Positions 1-7,132 of a DNA stretch of 37,318 nt are shown one piece after another. How positions within the stretch are numbered: the stretch's first letter is position 1; the number at the start of each line of letters is the position of its first letter. A program made the translations under genes and the position numbers. The notes under the pieces are model-generated. The model ran no database searches. It saw nothing but the letters and a program-made list of their open reading frames with translations, and was not told the DNA's origin. The stretch spans positions 1 to 37,318 of the forward strand of contig NZ_JWMA01000122.1 of NCBI RefSeq assembly GCF_000812465.1. The letters run 5' to 3'. The stretch is from Cupriavidus sp. IDO. GTDB taxonomy: Bacteria > Pseudomonadota > Gammaproteobacteria > Burkholderiales > Burkholderiaceae.

Positions 1-200
1 GCGATCTGCGCGGCAGGCAGTCCAGCTATGCCCTGAAGCAAATACCCGTACAAAAACGCCGGCACGCTACGATAAGACTCCCGCCCGGCGGGCAAGAAAG
101 CGCTTTTTGCCTCCTTTTTGGCGCCGTCAAAAAGGAGGTCGCCGGCTACGCCGGCGAAACAGCAGCGCATCCAAGAGCCAAATCCCGCGATCCAGCGAAG
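1..200 (+). repeat. Dispersed structured intergenic repeat, copy R1
   Basis: Near-identical over most of its length to 12,522-12,710 and to the reverse complement of 37,183-37,318; its left edge lies outside the window. It contains a perfect 11-bp stem at 110-120/128-138 (CCTCCTTTTTG with loop GCGCCGT) and a second palindrome at 140-156 (CGCCGGC-TAC-GCCGGCG). It lies just 3' of dmpG, which ends at 334 on the minus strand, so it may act as a transcript-end element, although no U-tract follows the stem. Short open frames within it are compositional artefacts. Confidence 0.85.
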
Positions 201-205
201 AACCA

Positions 206-352
206 ATTAATTTCCCGAACCCCCAGCTGCAGGCTATCTCCCGTGCATCGCACAAAGATGCCGCTGCGCTCTATGCACGTCTCGGCCACGTCCCGCCGAA
301 CGGCGATTACCTGATGCCGGAACCGCTGGTGCATCAGGCGGCGCGGCGCTGA
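206..352 (+). pseudogene. Possible C-terminal remnant of an unknown gene
   Basis: After repeat R1 the plus-strand frame reads as plausible protein for about 48 codons (containing QAISRASHKDAAALYARLG and ending PEPLVHQAARR) to a TGA at 350-352. The residue mix is normal, unlike the arginine-rich frame inside the repeat. There is no credible start codon or ribosome binding site, since the frame is open only because it runs through R1. Its end overlaps the 3' end of dmpG by 19 bases, convergently. It could be the tail of a gene cut by the repeat, or chance. No family is recognised. Confidence 0.2.
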
Positions 353-1386
353 CCGGCGTCCGCACCATTCGCTTCACGCCGCGCCAGCAGGTCCAGCGCC
401 ACGTCGACGATCATGTCCTCCTGACCGCCCACCATGCCGCGCCGGCCCAGCTCCAGCAGGATTTCCACGGTGGCGAGCCCGTATCGCGCGGCGGCCGCCT
501 CCGCATGGCGCAGGAAGCTGGAATACACGCCGGCGTAGCCCAGCGCCAGCGTTTCGCGGTCGACACGCACCGGGCGGTCCTGCATCGGCCGCACGATATC
601 GTCGGCCGCGTCCATCAGGACGCGCAGGTCGCAGCCGTGATGCCAGCCAAGGCGGCTGGCGGCTGCGATGAAGACTTCCAGCGGTGCATTGCCCGCGCCG
701 GCGCCCATGCCGGCCAGGCTCGCGTCGATGCAGTCGCAGCCCTCTTCCACCGCGACGATGGAATTGGCCACGCCAAGGCTGAGGTTGTGGTGCGCATGCA
801 TGCCGGTGCCGGTCGCCGGATCGAGCAAGTCCTTGAAGGCGCGGAAGCGGTCGCGCACGTCCTGCATGGTCAGCGCGCCGCCGGAATCGACCACGTACAC
901 GGTCTGTGCGCCGTAGCTTTCCATCAGCTTCGCCTGCTGCGCCAGCGCCGCCGGGCTGGTCATGTGGCTCATCATCAGGAAGCCGACGGTGTCCATGCCG
1001 AGCTTGCGGGCGTACTCGATATGCTGGCGCGAAACATCGGCCTCGGTGCAATGCGTGGCCACGCGCACCACGCGCGCACCGGCATCATAGGCGGCGCGCA
1101 GGTCGTGGACCGTGCCGACGCCTGGCAGCAGCAGCGTTGCGACTTTCGCGTGGCTGACCGTTTCCGCCACCGCGGCAATCCATTCCAGGTCGGTGTGGGC
1201 GCCAAAACCGTAGTTGAAGCTGGAGCCGGACAGCCCGTCGCCATGCGCCACTTCGATTGAATCCACCTTCGCCGCATCCAGCGCGGCGGCGATGCGCCGC
1301 ACGTCGTCCAGGCTGTACTGGTGGCGGATGGCGTGGCTGCCGTCGCGCAGCGTCACGTCCGAGATATAGAGCTTCTTCTGTTCCAC
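334..1386 (-). CDS. dmpG: 4-hydroxy-2-oxovalerate aldolase (DmpG type)
   Basis: Last step of the meta-cleavage lower pathway: splits 4-hydroxy-2-oxovalerate into pyruvate and acetaldehyde, the latter channelled to DmpF in a bifunctional complex. The 350-residue protein is close to the usual 345. The N-terminal TLRDGSH motif places R14, D15 and H18 where the family has its catalytic Arg/Asp/His. HAHHN supplies metal ligands H197 and H199, and GYAGVYSS gives Y288 of the communication domain. The start is GTG, supported by GGAG eight bases upstream. It is the final gene of the operon, 27 bases after dmpF, followed by repeat R1. The family assignment is firm; partnership with DmpF is inferred from family knowledge and adjacency. 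Confidence 0.96.
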   Translation of the reverse strand: MEQKKLYISDVTLRDGSHAIRHQYSLDDVRRIAAALDAAKVDSIEVAHGDGLSGSSFNYGFGAHTDLEWIAAVAETVSHAKVATLLLPGVGTVHDLRAAYDAGARVVRVATHCTEADVSRQHIEYARKLGMDTVGFLMMSHMTSPAALAQQAKLMESYGAQTVYVVDSGGALTMQDVRDRFRAFKDLLDPATGTGMHAHHNLSLGVANSIVAVEEGCDCIDASLAGMGAGAGNAPLEVFIAAASRLGWHHGCDLRVLMDAADDIVRPMQDRPVRVDRETLALGYAGVYSSFLRHAEAAAARYGLATVEILLELGRRGMVGGQEDMIVDVALDLLARREANGADAGQRRAA

Positions 1387-1413
1387 GTCTTGTCTCCGTC
1401 GGTGTCTTGGGGG

Positions 1414-2361
1414 TCAGGCGGCGAGGCGCCGCTCGGGCAGGCCTTCGGCCAGCCGCTCGGCGCACGCGAGCGCGGCGCTGGTCATGATGTCGAGATTGCC
1501 CGCATAGGCCGGCAGGTAGTGCGCGGCGCCTTCCACCTCCAGGAAGACGGTGGTCTTCAGGCCGCTGGCCGGGCCGATGCCCGGCACGTTCAGCGGCGCC
1601 GATGCGGGAATGCGCTCAAACTGCACGCGCTGCTTGAGCCGGTAGCCCGGCACATAGGCCTGCACGGCCTGCACCATCTCGGCAATGCTGGCTTCAATGG
1701 CAGCCTCATCGGCGGGATCGGACAGCGTGAACACCGTATCGCGCATGATCAGCGGCGGCTCGGCCGGGTTCAGCACGATGATCGCCTTGCCGCGCGTGGC
1801 CCCGCCAACTGAGCAGATGGCCTGGCTGGTGGTCTCGGTGAACTCATCGATATTGGCGCGCGTGCCCGGCCCGGCCGACTTGCTCGAGATCGACGCCACG
1901 ATTTCCGCGTAATGCACCTTCGCCACGCGCGATACGGCAGCGACCATCGGAATCGTGGCCTGCCCGCCGCACGTGACCATGTTCAGGTTCGCCGCGTCCA
2001 GATGCTTCGCCAGGTTGACCACCGGCACCACGAACGGCCCGATCGCCGCCGGCGTCAAGTCGATCACGCGCACCCCGTGCCGCTGCAGCACCTCGTTATG
2101 GTGGCCGTGGCTGCCGGCAGAGGTCGCATCGAAGGCGATGCGGATATCGCCGAAGCCCTCCATCGCCACCAGCCCCTCGATGCCCTGCGCCGTGACCGGC
2201 ACGCCCAGCCGCTGCGCGCGCGCCAGCCCGTCGGAGGCCGCGTCGATGCCCACCATCGCGCCCATCTCCAGGTTCCTGCCATGCCGCAGGATCTTGATCA
2301 TCAGGTCGGTGCCGATATTGCCGGAACCGATGATGGCTACCTTGTGCTTGCCTGCACTCAT
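1414..2361 (-). CDS. dmpF: Acetaldehyde dehydrogenase, acylating (DmpF type)
   Basis: Converts acetaldehyde, NAD+ and CoA to acetyl-CoA, pulling the DmpG aldolase reaction forward. The 315-residue protein has the N-terminal Rossmann motif GSGNIGTDLM (12-21) and the catalytic cysteine C131 in NMVTCGGQ, matching C132 of the classical enzyme. I chose the ATG at 2361 rather than five codons upstream because GAGGAG precedes it at good spacing and the protein then begins as the family does. It lies 35 bases after dmpI and 27 before dmpG. In Pseudomonas CF600 the order is dmpE-F-G-H-I; here F and G have moved to the end of the operon. Confidence 0.96.
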   Translation of the reverse strand: MSAGKHKVAIIGSGNIGTDLMIKILRHGRNLEMGAMVGIDAASDGLARAQRLGVPVTAQGIEGLVAMEGFGDIRIAFDATSAGSHGHHNEVLQRHGVRVIDLTPAAIGPFVVPVVNLAKHLDAANLNMVTCGGQATIPMVAAVSRVAKVHYAEIVASISSKSAGPGTRANIDEFTETTSQAICSVGGATRGKAIIVLNPAEPPLIMRDTVFTLSDPADEAAIEASIAEMVQAVQAYVPGYRLKQRVQFERIPASAPLNVPGIGPASGLKTTVFLEVEGAAHYLPAYAGNLDIMTSAALACAERLAEGLPERRLAA

Positions 2362-2396
2362 CTCGCCTCTCCTCAACCTTGTTGTCGCCCGGACCG

Positions 2397-2588
2397 TCAG
2401 CGGCCCAGTTCCTGCGCCGTCTTGCCGCCGATACCGAAATGCGCCTTGGGCATTTCGGTCAGCATCACCCGCACCGTCTCGCGCGGCGCGCCGATCGAAT
2501 CCACCGCTGCGTCCGTCAGCGCGGCGATCAGCCGGGCCTTCTGTTCGTCGGTGCGTCCTTCCATCAGGAATACCTGCATGATTGGCAT
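2397..2588 (-). CDS. dmpI: 4-oxalocrotonate tautomerase (DmpI type)
   Basis: Tautomerises the enol form of 4-oxalocrotonate (2-hydroxymuconate) to the keto form on which DmpH acts. The 63-residue protein, one of the smallest known enzymes, starts MPIMQVF, so removal of Met exposes the catalytic Pro1. Arg11 (MEGRTDEQ), Arg39 (ETVRV) and Phe50 (AHFGIGG) occupy the positions known for substrate binding and catalysis, counted from Pro1. The start is fixed by Pro1 and by GGGAG nine bases upstream. It sits between dmpH and dmpF, close to both. Active as a hexamer in known homologues. Confidence 0.96.
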   Translation of the reverse strand: MPIMQVFLMEGRTDEQKARLIAALTDAAVDSIGAPRETVRVMLTEMPKAHFGIGGKTAQELGR

Positions 2589-2610
2589 TGCTGTTCTCCC
2601 GTATGCCGCG

Positions 2611-3399
2611 TCAGACGAAGCGCATCGATACCGTGCCCAGGTGCTGGTAGCGCACGGTGATGCTGTCGCCCGCCTCCACCGCAATGGCCTCCGTCACCCC
2701 GCCGGTCATGATGAAAGTGCCGGCCGGCAGCTCGCGGCCGCGCGCGCCGAGCATGTTGGCGAGCATCGCCACGCTGTTGGCCGGATGGCCCAGCACGGCG
2801 GCGCCGGCTGCGGTGGCGACCACTTCGCCGTTTTTCTCCAGCACCACGCCAAGGTTCTTGAGGTCGAGCCCCTCGGCAGCCCGTGACTGCCCACCGACTA
2901 CAAAGCGCGCCGAGGACGTGTTATCGGCAATTACGCTCTTGAGGTCGAAGCGAAAGTTCTCGTAGCGCGAGTCGATCACTTCCACGGCGGGCACCACGAA
3001 GTCAGTGGCGGCCAGCACGTCGCCGATATGGCAGCCGGGGCCGCGCAGCGGGTGCCTGAGCACGAAGGCGATTTCGGCCTCGACCTTGGGATGGATCAGC
3101 GCGGCGGTGTCGATGGCGCCGCCGTCCATGCATGAGCCGTAATCGGTCAGGAAGCCGTAGACCGGCTCGGCCACGCCCATCTGGCGCATCTTGGCGAACG
3201 AGGTCAGGCCCATCTTCAGGCCGGCGATGCGCGTTCCGCGCGCCTCCTTGCGCGCGCGGATGGCGTCCTGGATGGCGTAGGCGTCGTCCCAGTCCAGCTC
3301 GGGATGGGTGTCGGTGATCTTGCGCACGGCTTCTCGCCGCAGTTCGGCGTTTTCGAGATGCTCGGCCAGTTGCGCGATGGTTTCGGGGGAAAGGTTCAT
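2611..3399 (-). CDS. dmpH: 4-oxalocrotonate decarboxylase (DmpH type)
   Basis: Decarboxylates 2-oxo-3-hexenedioate to 2-hydroxypenta-2,4-dienoate, the substrate of DmpE. The 262-residue protein belongs to the MhpD/FAH-like hydratase-decarboxylase family. K62 in GLKMGLTS and the ExE metal pair E107/E109 in KVEAEIAF are present. Distinguished from its paralogue DmpE directly upstream by the family-typical start MNLSPETIAQLAEHL and the GLKMGLTSFAKMRQMG segment. ATG at 3399 chosen because the protein begins as the family does. The two paralogues are adjacent, fitting a complex in which the unstable dienol is handed on. Confidence 0.94.
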   Translation of the reverse strand: MNLSPETIAQLAEHLENAELRREAVRKITDTHPELDWDDAYAIQDAIRARKEARGTRIAGLKMGLTSFAKMRQMGVAEPVYGFLTDYGSCMDGGAIDTAALIHPKVEAEIAFVLRHPLRGPGCHIGDVLAATDFVVPAVEVIDSRYENFRFDLKSVIADNTSSARFVVGGQSRAAEGLDLKNLGVVLEKNGEVVATAAGAAVLGHPANSVAMLANMLGARGRELPAGTFIMTGGVTEAIAVEAGDSITVRYQHLGTVSMRFV

Positions 3400-3425
3400 G
3401 TCGTTCTCGCTCAGGTATCGGAAAC

Positions 3426-4211
3426 TCAGACGAAACGCACGCCGGCCGAGCCGATGCCGCCCAGGCTGATGCGCAGGTGGTCGCCGGCCCGCACCGGCAT
3501 CATCGCGGCCAGCGAGCCGGACAGGATCACTTCGCCCTTCTTCAGCCCGATGCCGAGGCGGCCCAGCGTATTGGCCAGCCACGCCACGGCGTTGGCGGGA
3601 TGCCCCAGTGCGGCGGCTCCGGCGCCGGTGGCGACCACTTCGCCATTCTTTTCCAGCGTCATGCCGACGGTCCCGAGATCGATATCGCGCGGGTCCACCG
3701 CCGCATCGCCCAGCACGAACACGCCGGAAGAGGCGTTGTCGGCAACGGTGTCCTGGATGCGGATCTTCCAGTCGCGGATGCGCGAATCGACGATCTCGAA
3801 GCACGGCAGCACGCAGGCCGTCGCGCGCAGTACGTCGGCATTCGTGACGCCGGGGCCCTGCAGATCTTCCTTGAGCACGAAGGCGATTTCCCCTTCGGCC
3901 TTTGGCGCGATCAGCGTATCGACGGCAATCGCCGCGCCATCCGGATAGACCATGCCGGACAGCAGGTGGCCGAAATCCGGCTGGCGCACGTCGAGCATGT
4001 CCATCACCACCTTGCTGGTGACGCCGATCTTCTTGCCCACCACGCGCTCGCCGGCAGCGATCCGGTGCTGCACCATGGCCAGCTGGATGCGGTAGGCGTC
4101 TTCGATGGTCAGCGCCGGCCATTGCGTCGTGAGCGGATCGAGCGGCTGACGGGCCGCCAGCGCGCGGTGCAGGCTCGCGCCGATTTCCTGGATTTGTTCT
4201 GCATGCATCAT
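3426..4211 (-). CDS. dmpE: 2-hydroxypenta-2,4-dienoate hydratase (DmpE type)
   Basis: Adds water to 2-hydroxypenta-2,4-dienoate to give 4-hydroxy-2-oxovalerate for DmpG. The 261-residue protein has K60 (GKKIGVTSK), the metal pair E106/E108 (KAEGEIAF) and E139 (PCFEIVDS), the same numbers as in MhpD. The VRQPDFGHLLSGM stretch is typical of hydratases rather than decarboxylases. Two adjacent ATGs occur; the first (4211) is preceded by AAGGGG at five bases. It starts 10 bases after dmpC ends. In CF600 a hydrolase gene, dmpD, lies between C and E; here the junction is clean and the hydrolase is absent. Confidence 0.94.
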   Translation of the reverse strand: MMHAEQIQEIGASLHRALAARQPLDPLTTQWPALTIEDAYRIQLAMVQHRIAAGERVVGKKIGVTSKVVMDMLDVRQPDFGHLLSGMVYPDGAAIAVDTLIAPKAEGEIAFVLKEDLQGPGVTNADVLRATACVLPCFEIVDSRIRDWKIRIQDTVADNASSGVFVLGDAAVDPRDIDLGTVGMTLEKNGEVVATGAGAAALGHPANAVAWLANTLGRLGIGLKKGEVILSGSLAAMMPVRAGDHLRISLGGIGSAGVRFV

Positions 4212-4221
4212 GGTTGCCCCT

Positions 4222-5676
4222 TCACAGCTTGACGCAGACATTGCGCAGCTCGGTGTAGAACTCCAGCGAGTGGACGCCACCCTCGCGCCCGATGCCGGAC
4301 TGCTTCGCTCCGCCGAAGGCAGTGCGCAGGTCACGCAGGAACCACGCGTTGATCCAGCAGATGCCTACGTCCAGCGCGCGGCCCATGCGGTGGGCGGTGC
4401 CGAGGTCCGAGGTCCAGACCGTGGCGGCCAGGCCGTACGGCGTGTCGTTGGCGAGCGCAATCACCTCTTCCTCGGTATCGAACGGTGCGATATGGCAGCA
4501 CGGGCCGAAGATTTCCTCGCGGATCACGGCGGCGCTCTCGGGCAGACCGGTCCAGATGGTGGGCTGCACCCAGGCGCCTTCGGCCAGTGCGCCCGGCATC
4601 TGCGGCACGCCGCCGCCGGTCACCACGGTCGCCCCCTCCTCTGCCGCCTTGCGGTAGTACGACAGTACCTTCTCGCGGTGTTCCAGCGAGACCAGCGGGC
4701 CCATGCTGACGCCCTCGTCGCCGGGACGCCCGAGCCGGAAGCCTTCCGCCTTCGCCTTGAGCGCGGCCACGAAGCGCTCGAAGATCGGCCGCTGCACGTA
4801 GACGCGCTCCGTGCCCAGGCAGACCTGCCCGCTGTTCTCGAATGCCGAGCGCGCAATGCCGGCCACGGCCTTGTCGAAATGCGCATCGGCGAACACGATG
4901 CCCGCGTTCTTGCCGCCGAGTTCGAATGACACCGGCCGCACGCCGTTGGCAGCCGCCTTCATGATGGCCTCGCCGGTACGGGTTTCACCGGTAAAGGTGA
5001 TGCCGTCCACGTCCGGGTGCTGCGTGAGGAAGGCACCCGCCGAGTCCGGGCCGAAGCCGTGCACGACGTTGTAGACGCCTGGCGGGATGCCGGCCTCGTT
5101 CATCACCTCGCCCAGCAGCGTGGCGGTGGCCGGTGTTTCTTCCGAAGGCTTGACCACCACCGTATTGCCGCAGGCCAGCGCCGGGCCGACCTTCCACGTC
5201 ATCAGCAGCAGCGGCAGGTTCCACGGGCACACCACGCCGATCACACCACGTGGCCCGCGCACGGCGTAGTTCACCGCCTGGCCGCCGTCGGGCGTGTCCA
5301 TGGTGAAGCTCTCGGCCGGCACGTTCTTGATGAGATCGGCGAAGACCTTGAAGTTGGCGGCGCCGCGCGGGATATCGACGTGGCTGGCAAGGGATTGCGG
5401 CTTGCCGGTATCGGCAATCTCGGCCTGCAGGAATTCGTCGAAGCGGCGGTTGATGCCGTCGGCCACCGCGTGCAGCAGCTCGACACGGCGCGCCGTGGTC
5501 ATGCGGCCCCATTCGCCTTGCAGGGCGCGTCGGGCGGCGGCGACGGCAGCATCGACCTCGGCCTGCCCGGCCTCATGCACGTGCCCGATCAGGCTGTTGT
5601 CGACGGGATTGCGGTCCTCGAAGGTCCGGCCGGTGCCGACCCACTCGCCGTTGATGAAGTTCTTGAAGTCTTTCAT
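4222..5676 (-). CDS. dmpC: 2-hydroxymuconic semialdehyde dehydrogenase (DmpC type)
   Basis: NAD-dependent oxidation of 2-hydroxymuconic semialdehyde, the yellow ring-cleavage product of catechol, to 2-hydroxymuconate, the entry into the oxalocrotonate branch. The 484-residue aldehyde dehydrogenase has the expected catalytic set: N153 (PWNLPL), E252 (FELGGKNAG) and nucleophile C286 (NSGQVCLGTE). The ATG at 5676 is chosen because the protein then begins MKDFKNFINGEW as family members do; the open frame upstream runs into a palindromic repeat and reads as low-complexity peptide. The gap to dmpB is 117 bases, the longest inside the operon, and the Shine-Dalgarno match is weak (AAGAGAACC). Confidence 0.95.
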   Translation of the reverse strand: MKDFKNFINGEWVGTGRTFEDRNPVDNSLIGHVHEAGQAEVDAAVAAARRALQGEWGRMTTARRVELLHAVADGINRRFDEFLQAEIADTGKPQSLASHVDIPRGAANFKVFADLIKNVPAESFTMDTPDGGQAVNYAVRGPRGVIGVVCPWNLPLLLMTWKVGPALACGNTVVVKPSEETPATATLLGEVMNEAGIPPGVYNVVHGFGPDSAGAFLTQHPDVDGITFTGETRTGEAIMKAAANGVRPVSFELGGKNAGIVFADAHFDKAVAGIARSAFENSGQVCLGTERVYVQRPIFERFVAALKAKAEGFRLGRPGDEGVSMGPLVSLEHREKVLSYYRKAAEEGATVVTGGGVPQMPGALAEGAWVQPTIWTGLPESAAVIREEIFGPCCHIAPFDTEEEVIALANDTPYGLAATVWTSDLGTAHRMGRALDVGICWINAWFLRDLRTAFGGAKQSGIGREGGVHSLEFYTELRNVCVKL

Positions 5677-5720
5677 GTTGGTTCTCTTGTGTCTGAGCAT
5701 CTCCAAACCGCCGGTTCTCT

Positions 5721-5746
5721 CCCCTCTCCCGCTTGCGGGAGAGGGG
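5721..5746. repeat. Palindromic hairpin between dmpB and dmpC
   Basis: A perfect 12-base inverted repeat, CCCCTCTCCCGC/GCGGGAGAGGGG, separated by only TT, so it would fold as an 11-bp stem with a four-base loop. Further GGGGAGAGGGG follows. It lies in the only large gap inside the operon. A palindrome this GC-rich and isolated resembles REP-type elements. It could attenuate or process the mRNA between the dioxygenase and dehydrogenase genes. Function is inference only. Confidence 0.7.
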
Positions 5747-5793
5747 CCGGGGGAGAGGGGAGAAAACACTGCGCGTAAGCAAGGGCGTCGACC

Positions 5794-6729
5794 TCAGGTC
5801 AACACATTCAAAAAGGCCTCGTTCAGCTTCCGGTCGTGATAGAAAATCGCGCGCCCAAGCTCGTTGTCCGTCCAGGTGATGGTGGGCTTGTCCGGATAGT
5901 GGATATAGCCACCGGAGAACACCTCGTTGCGGTTGCCCGACGGATCGAAGAAGTAGATCGTGGCGCCGCGCGTGATGCCGTGGCGGGTCGGGCCGATATC
6001 GAGCGACACATCCTTCTTGGAGATGATGTCGGCCGCCTTCAGCACCTCACTCCAGTTGTCCAGCAGGAACGAGGCATGGTGGAAGCGGTTCTTTTCCGGA
6101 TGCCGGATGAAGGCGATGTCGTGTGCCTTGTTCGAGCAGGTCAGGAAGGCACCGATCAGCATTTCGCCGTTCGGCCCGGCCACGACCTGTTCGGCCAGCG
6201 AGAAGCCCAGCACGTCGCGGAAGAGCTTGACGGTACCGTCGACGTCATCGCCATACAGCAGGCAGTGGTCGAAGCGGCTGGGCGCCATGCCGCGCAGGTC
6301 GTCCGGCCAGGGATCGGGATTGATGTCGCCGGTATTGCAGCCGAGCTTGTCCTTGTCGGCGAACAGTTCGATAGGATGGCCAGTCGGGATGGTGAAGCGG
6401 AAACGCACGCCGGTATGCGGATGCTCGCCGGCGGCAATCCACTGGCAGTCGGTGGCCAGGCCGGACTGCCCGACTTCCTGCGCCAGCCGCTCCAGCGTGC
6501 GGCCGCTGTCCACGCGAAAGCCCATATAGTCCATGCCGGGGCTGTCGGCCTCGCGCAGGACCACGCTGTGGTGGTCGTGCTCGTCCCAGGCCTTCAGGAA
6601 CACGCGGCCCTGCTCGTCACGCGCGGTCTCGATCAGGCCGAGTACCTCGGTGTAGTGTCTGAGCGCCGGTTCCAGCTCCAGCACGCGCAGGGCTACGTGC
6701 CCCGGCCGCAATACGCCTGTCAATGCCAT
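5794..6729 (-). CDS. dmpB: Catechol 2,3-dioxygenase (DmpB/XylE type)
   Basis: Fe(II)-dependent extradiol cleavage of catechol to 2-hydroxymuconic semialdehyde. The 311-residue protein is slightly longer than the usual 307 and has two vicinal-oxygen-chelate domains. Iron ligands are H155 (FDHCLLYG), H218 (FHHASFLL) and E269 (NRNEVFSGG), matching H153/H214/E265 of XylE. The GPTRHGITRG and YFFDPSGNRNE stretches are diagnostic of the family. ATG at 6729 is preceded by AGGAG; the upstream twelve codons of open frame lack a site. It follows the ferredoxin gene dmpQ by 42 bases. Confidence 0.97.
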   Translation of the reverse strand: MALTGVLRPGHVALRVLELEPALRHYTEVLGLIETARDEQGRVFLKAWDEHDHHSVVLREADSPGMDYMGFRVDSGRTLERLAQEVGQSGLATDCQWIAAGEHPHTGVRFRFTIPTGHPIELFADKDKLGCNTGDINPDPWPDDLRGMAPSRFDHCLLYGDDVDGTVKLFRDVLGFSLAEQVVAGPNGEMLIGAFLTCSNKAHDIAFIRHPEKNRFHHASFLLDNWSEVLKAADIISKKDVSLDIGPTRHGITRGATIYFFDPSGNRNEVFSGGYIHYPDKPTITWTDNELGRAIFYHDRKLNEAFLNVLT

Positions 6730-6771
6730 GATGGTCTCCTGGTGTGGTGGTGGGTGCGCCACGTTCCTTGC

Positions 6772-7122
6772 TTATGCTTCGTTTGCTTCGTTTGCTTCCT
6801 GGTTGCCCTGCTCGCGCAGCCGCTGCTTTTCCAGGCAGCGCTGCAGCAGCGCGACGGGGCGCAGCCGGATATCGCTGTCCGGATAGGTCTTGCAGGCCAG
6901 CACCAGCCCGTCGCGCTCCTCCGCTTCGGACAGGCAGGTCCGGCTCATCTTCCCCGCGTGATAACGTCCGGCCTCGATGCGGACCTTGCACACGCCGCAG
7001 CCGCCGCCGCGGCAGCCGGCCGGGATGCCGCGCTGGCCCAGCACTTCCATGGCACGCAGCAGGTTCTGTTCCGGCGCGCATCGGTAACGCTGACCGCTGC
7101 CGGCAATTTCCACGTTGTGCAT
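6772..7122 (-). CDS. dmpQ: Plant-type [2Fe-2S] ferredoxin (DmpQ/XylT type)
   Basis: Small ferredoxin which, in homologues, re-reduces iron of catechol 2,3-dioxygenase inactivated by substituted catechols. The 116-residue protein has cluster ligands C37, C42, C45 (AGCRGGGCGVCK) and C77 (LACK). ATG at 7122 chosen as the family start (MHNVEIAG); it follows the dmpP stop by 10 bases. The last residues are a short tandem repeat (QEANEANEANEA) encoded by a 9-base DNA repeat, which probably lengthens the tail relative to homologues and looks non-essential. Its place between the hydroxylase genes and the dioxygenase gene fits the reactivation role. Confidence 0.93.
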   Translation of the reverse strand: MHNVEIAGSGQRYRCAPEQNLLRAMEVLGQRGIPAGCRGGGCGVCKVRIEAGRYHAGKMSRTCLSEAEERDGLVLACKTYPDSDIRLRPVALLQRCLEKQRLREQGNQEANEANEA

Positions 7123-7132
7123 GGCGGCCTCC

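Noticed and set aside
107..352. Open frame through repeat R1, and similar arginine-rich frames at 12,141-12,205, 12,369-12,806 and 36,990-37,277
   Set aside because: The first part is translation of the structured repeat; the same peptides appear at every copy and no ribosome binding site is present. Only the non-repeat tail of the first is kept, as a low-confidence remnant.
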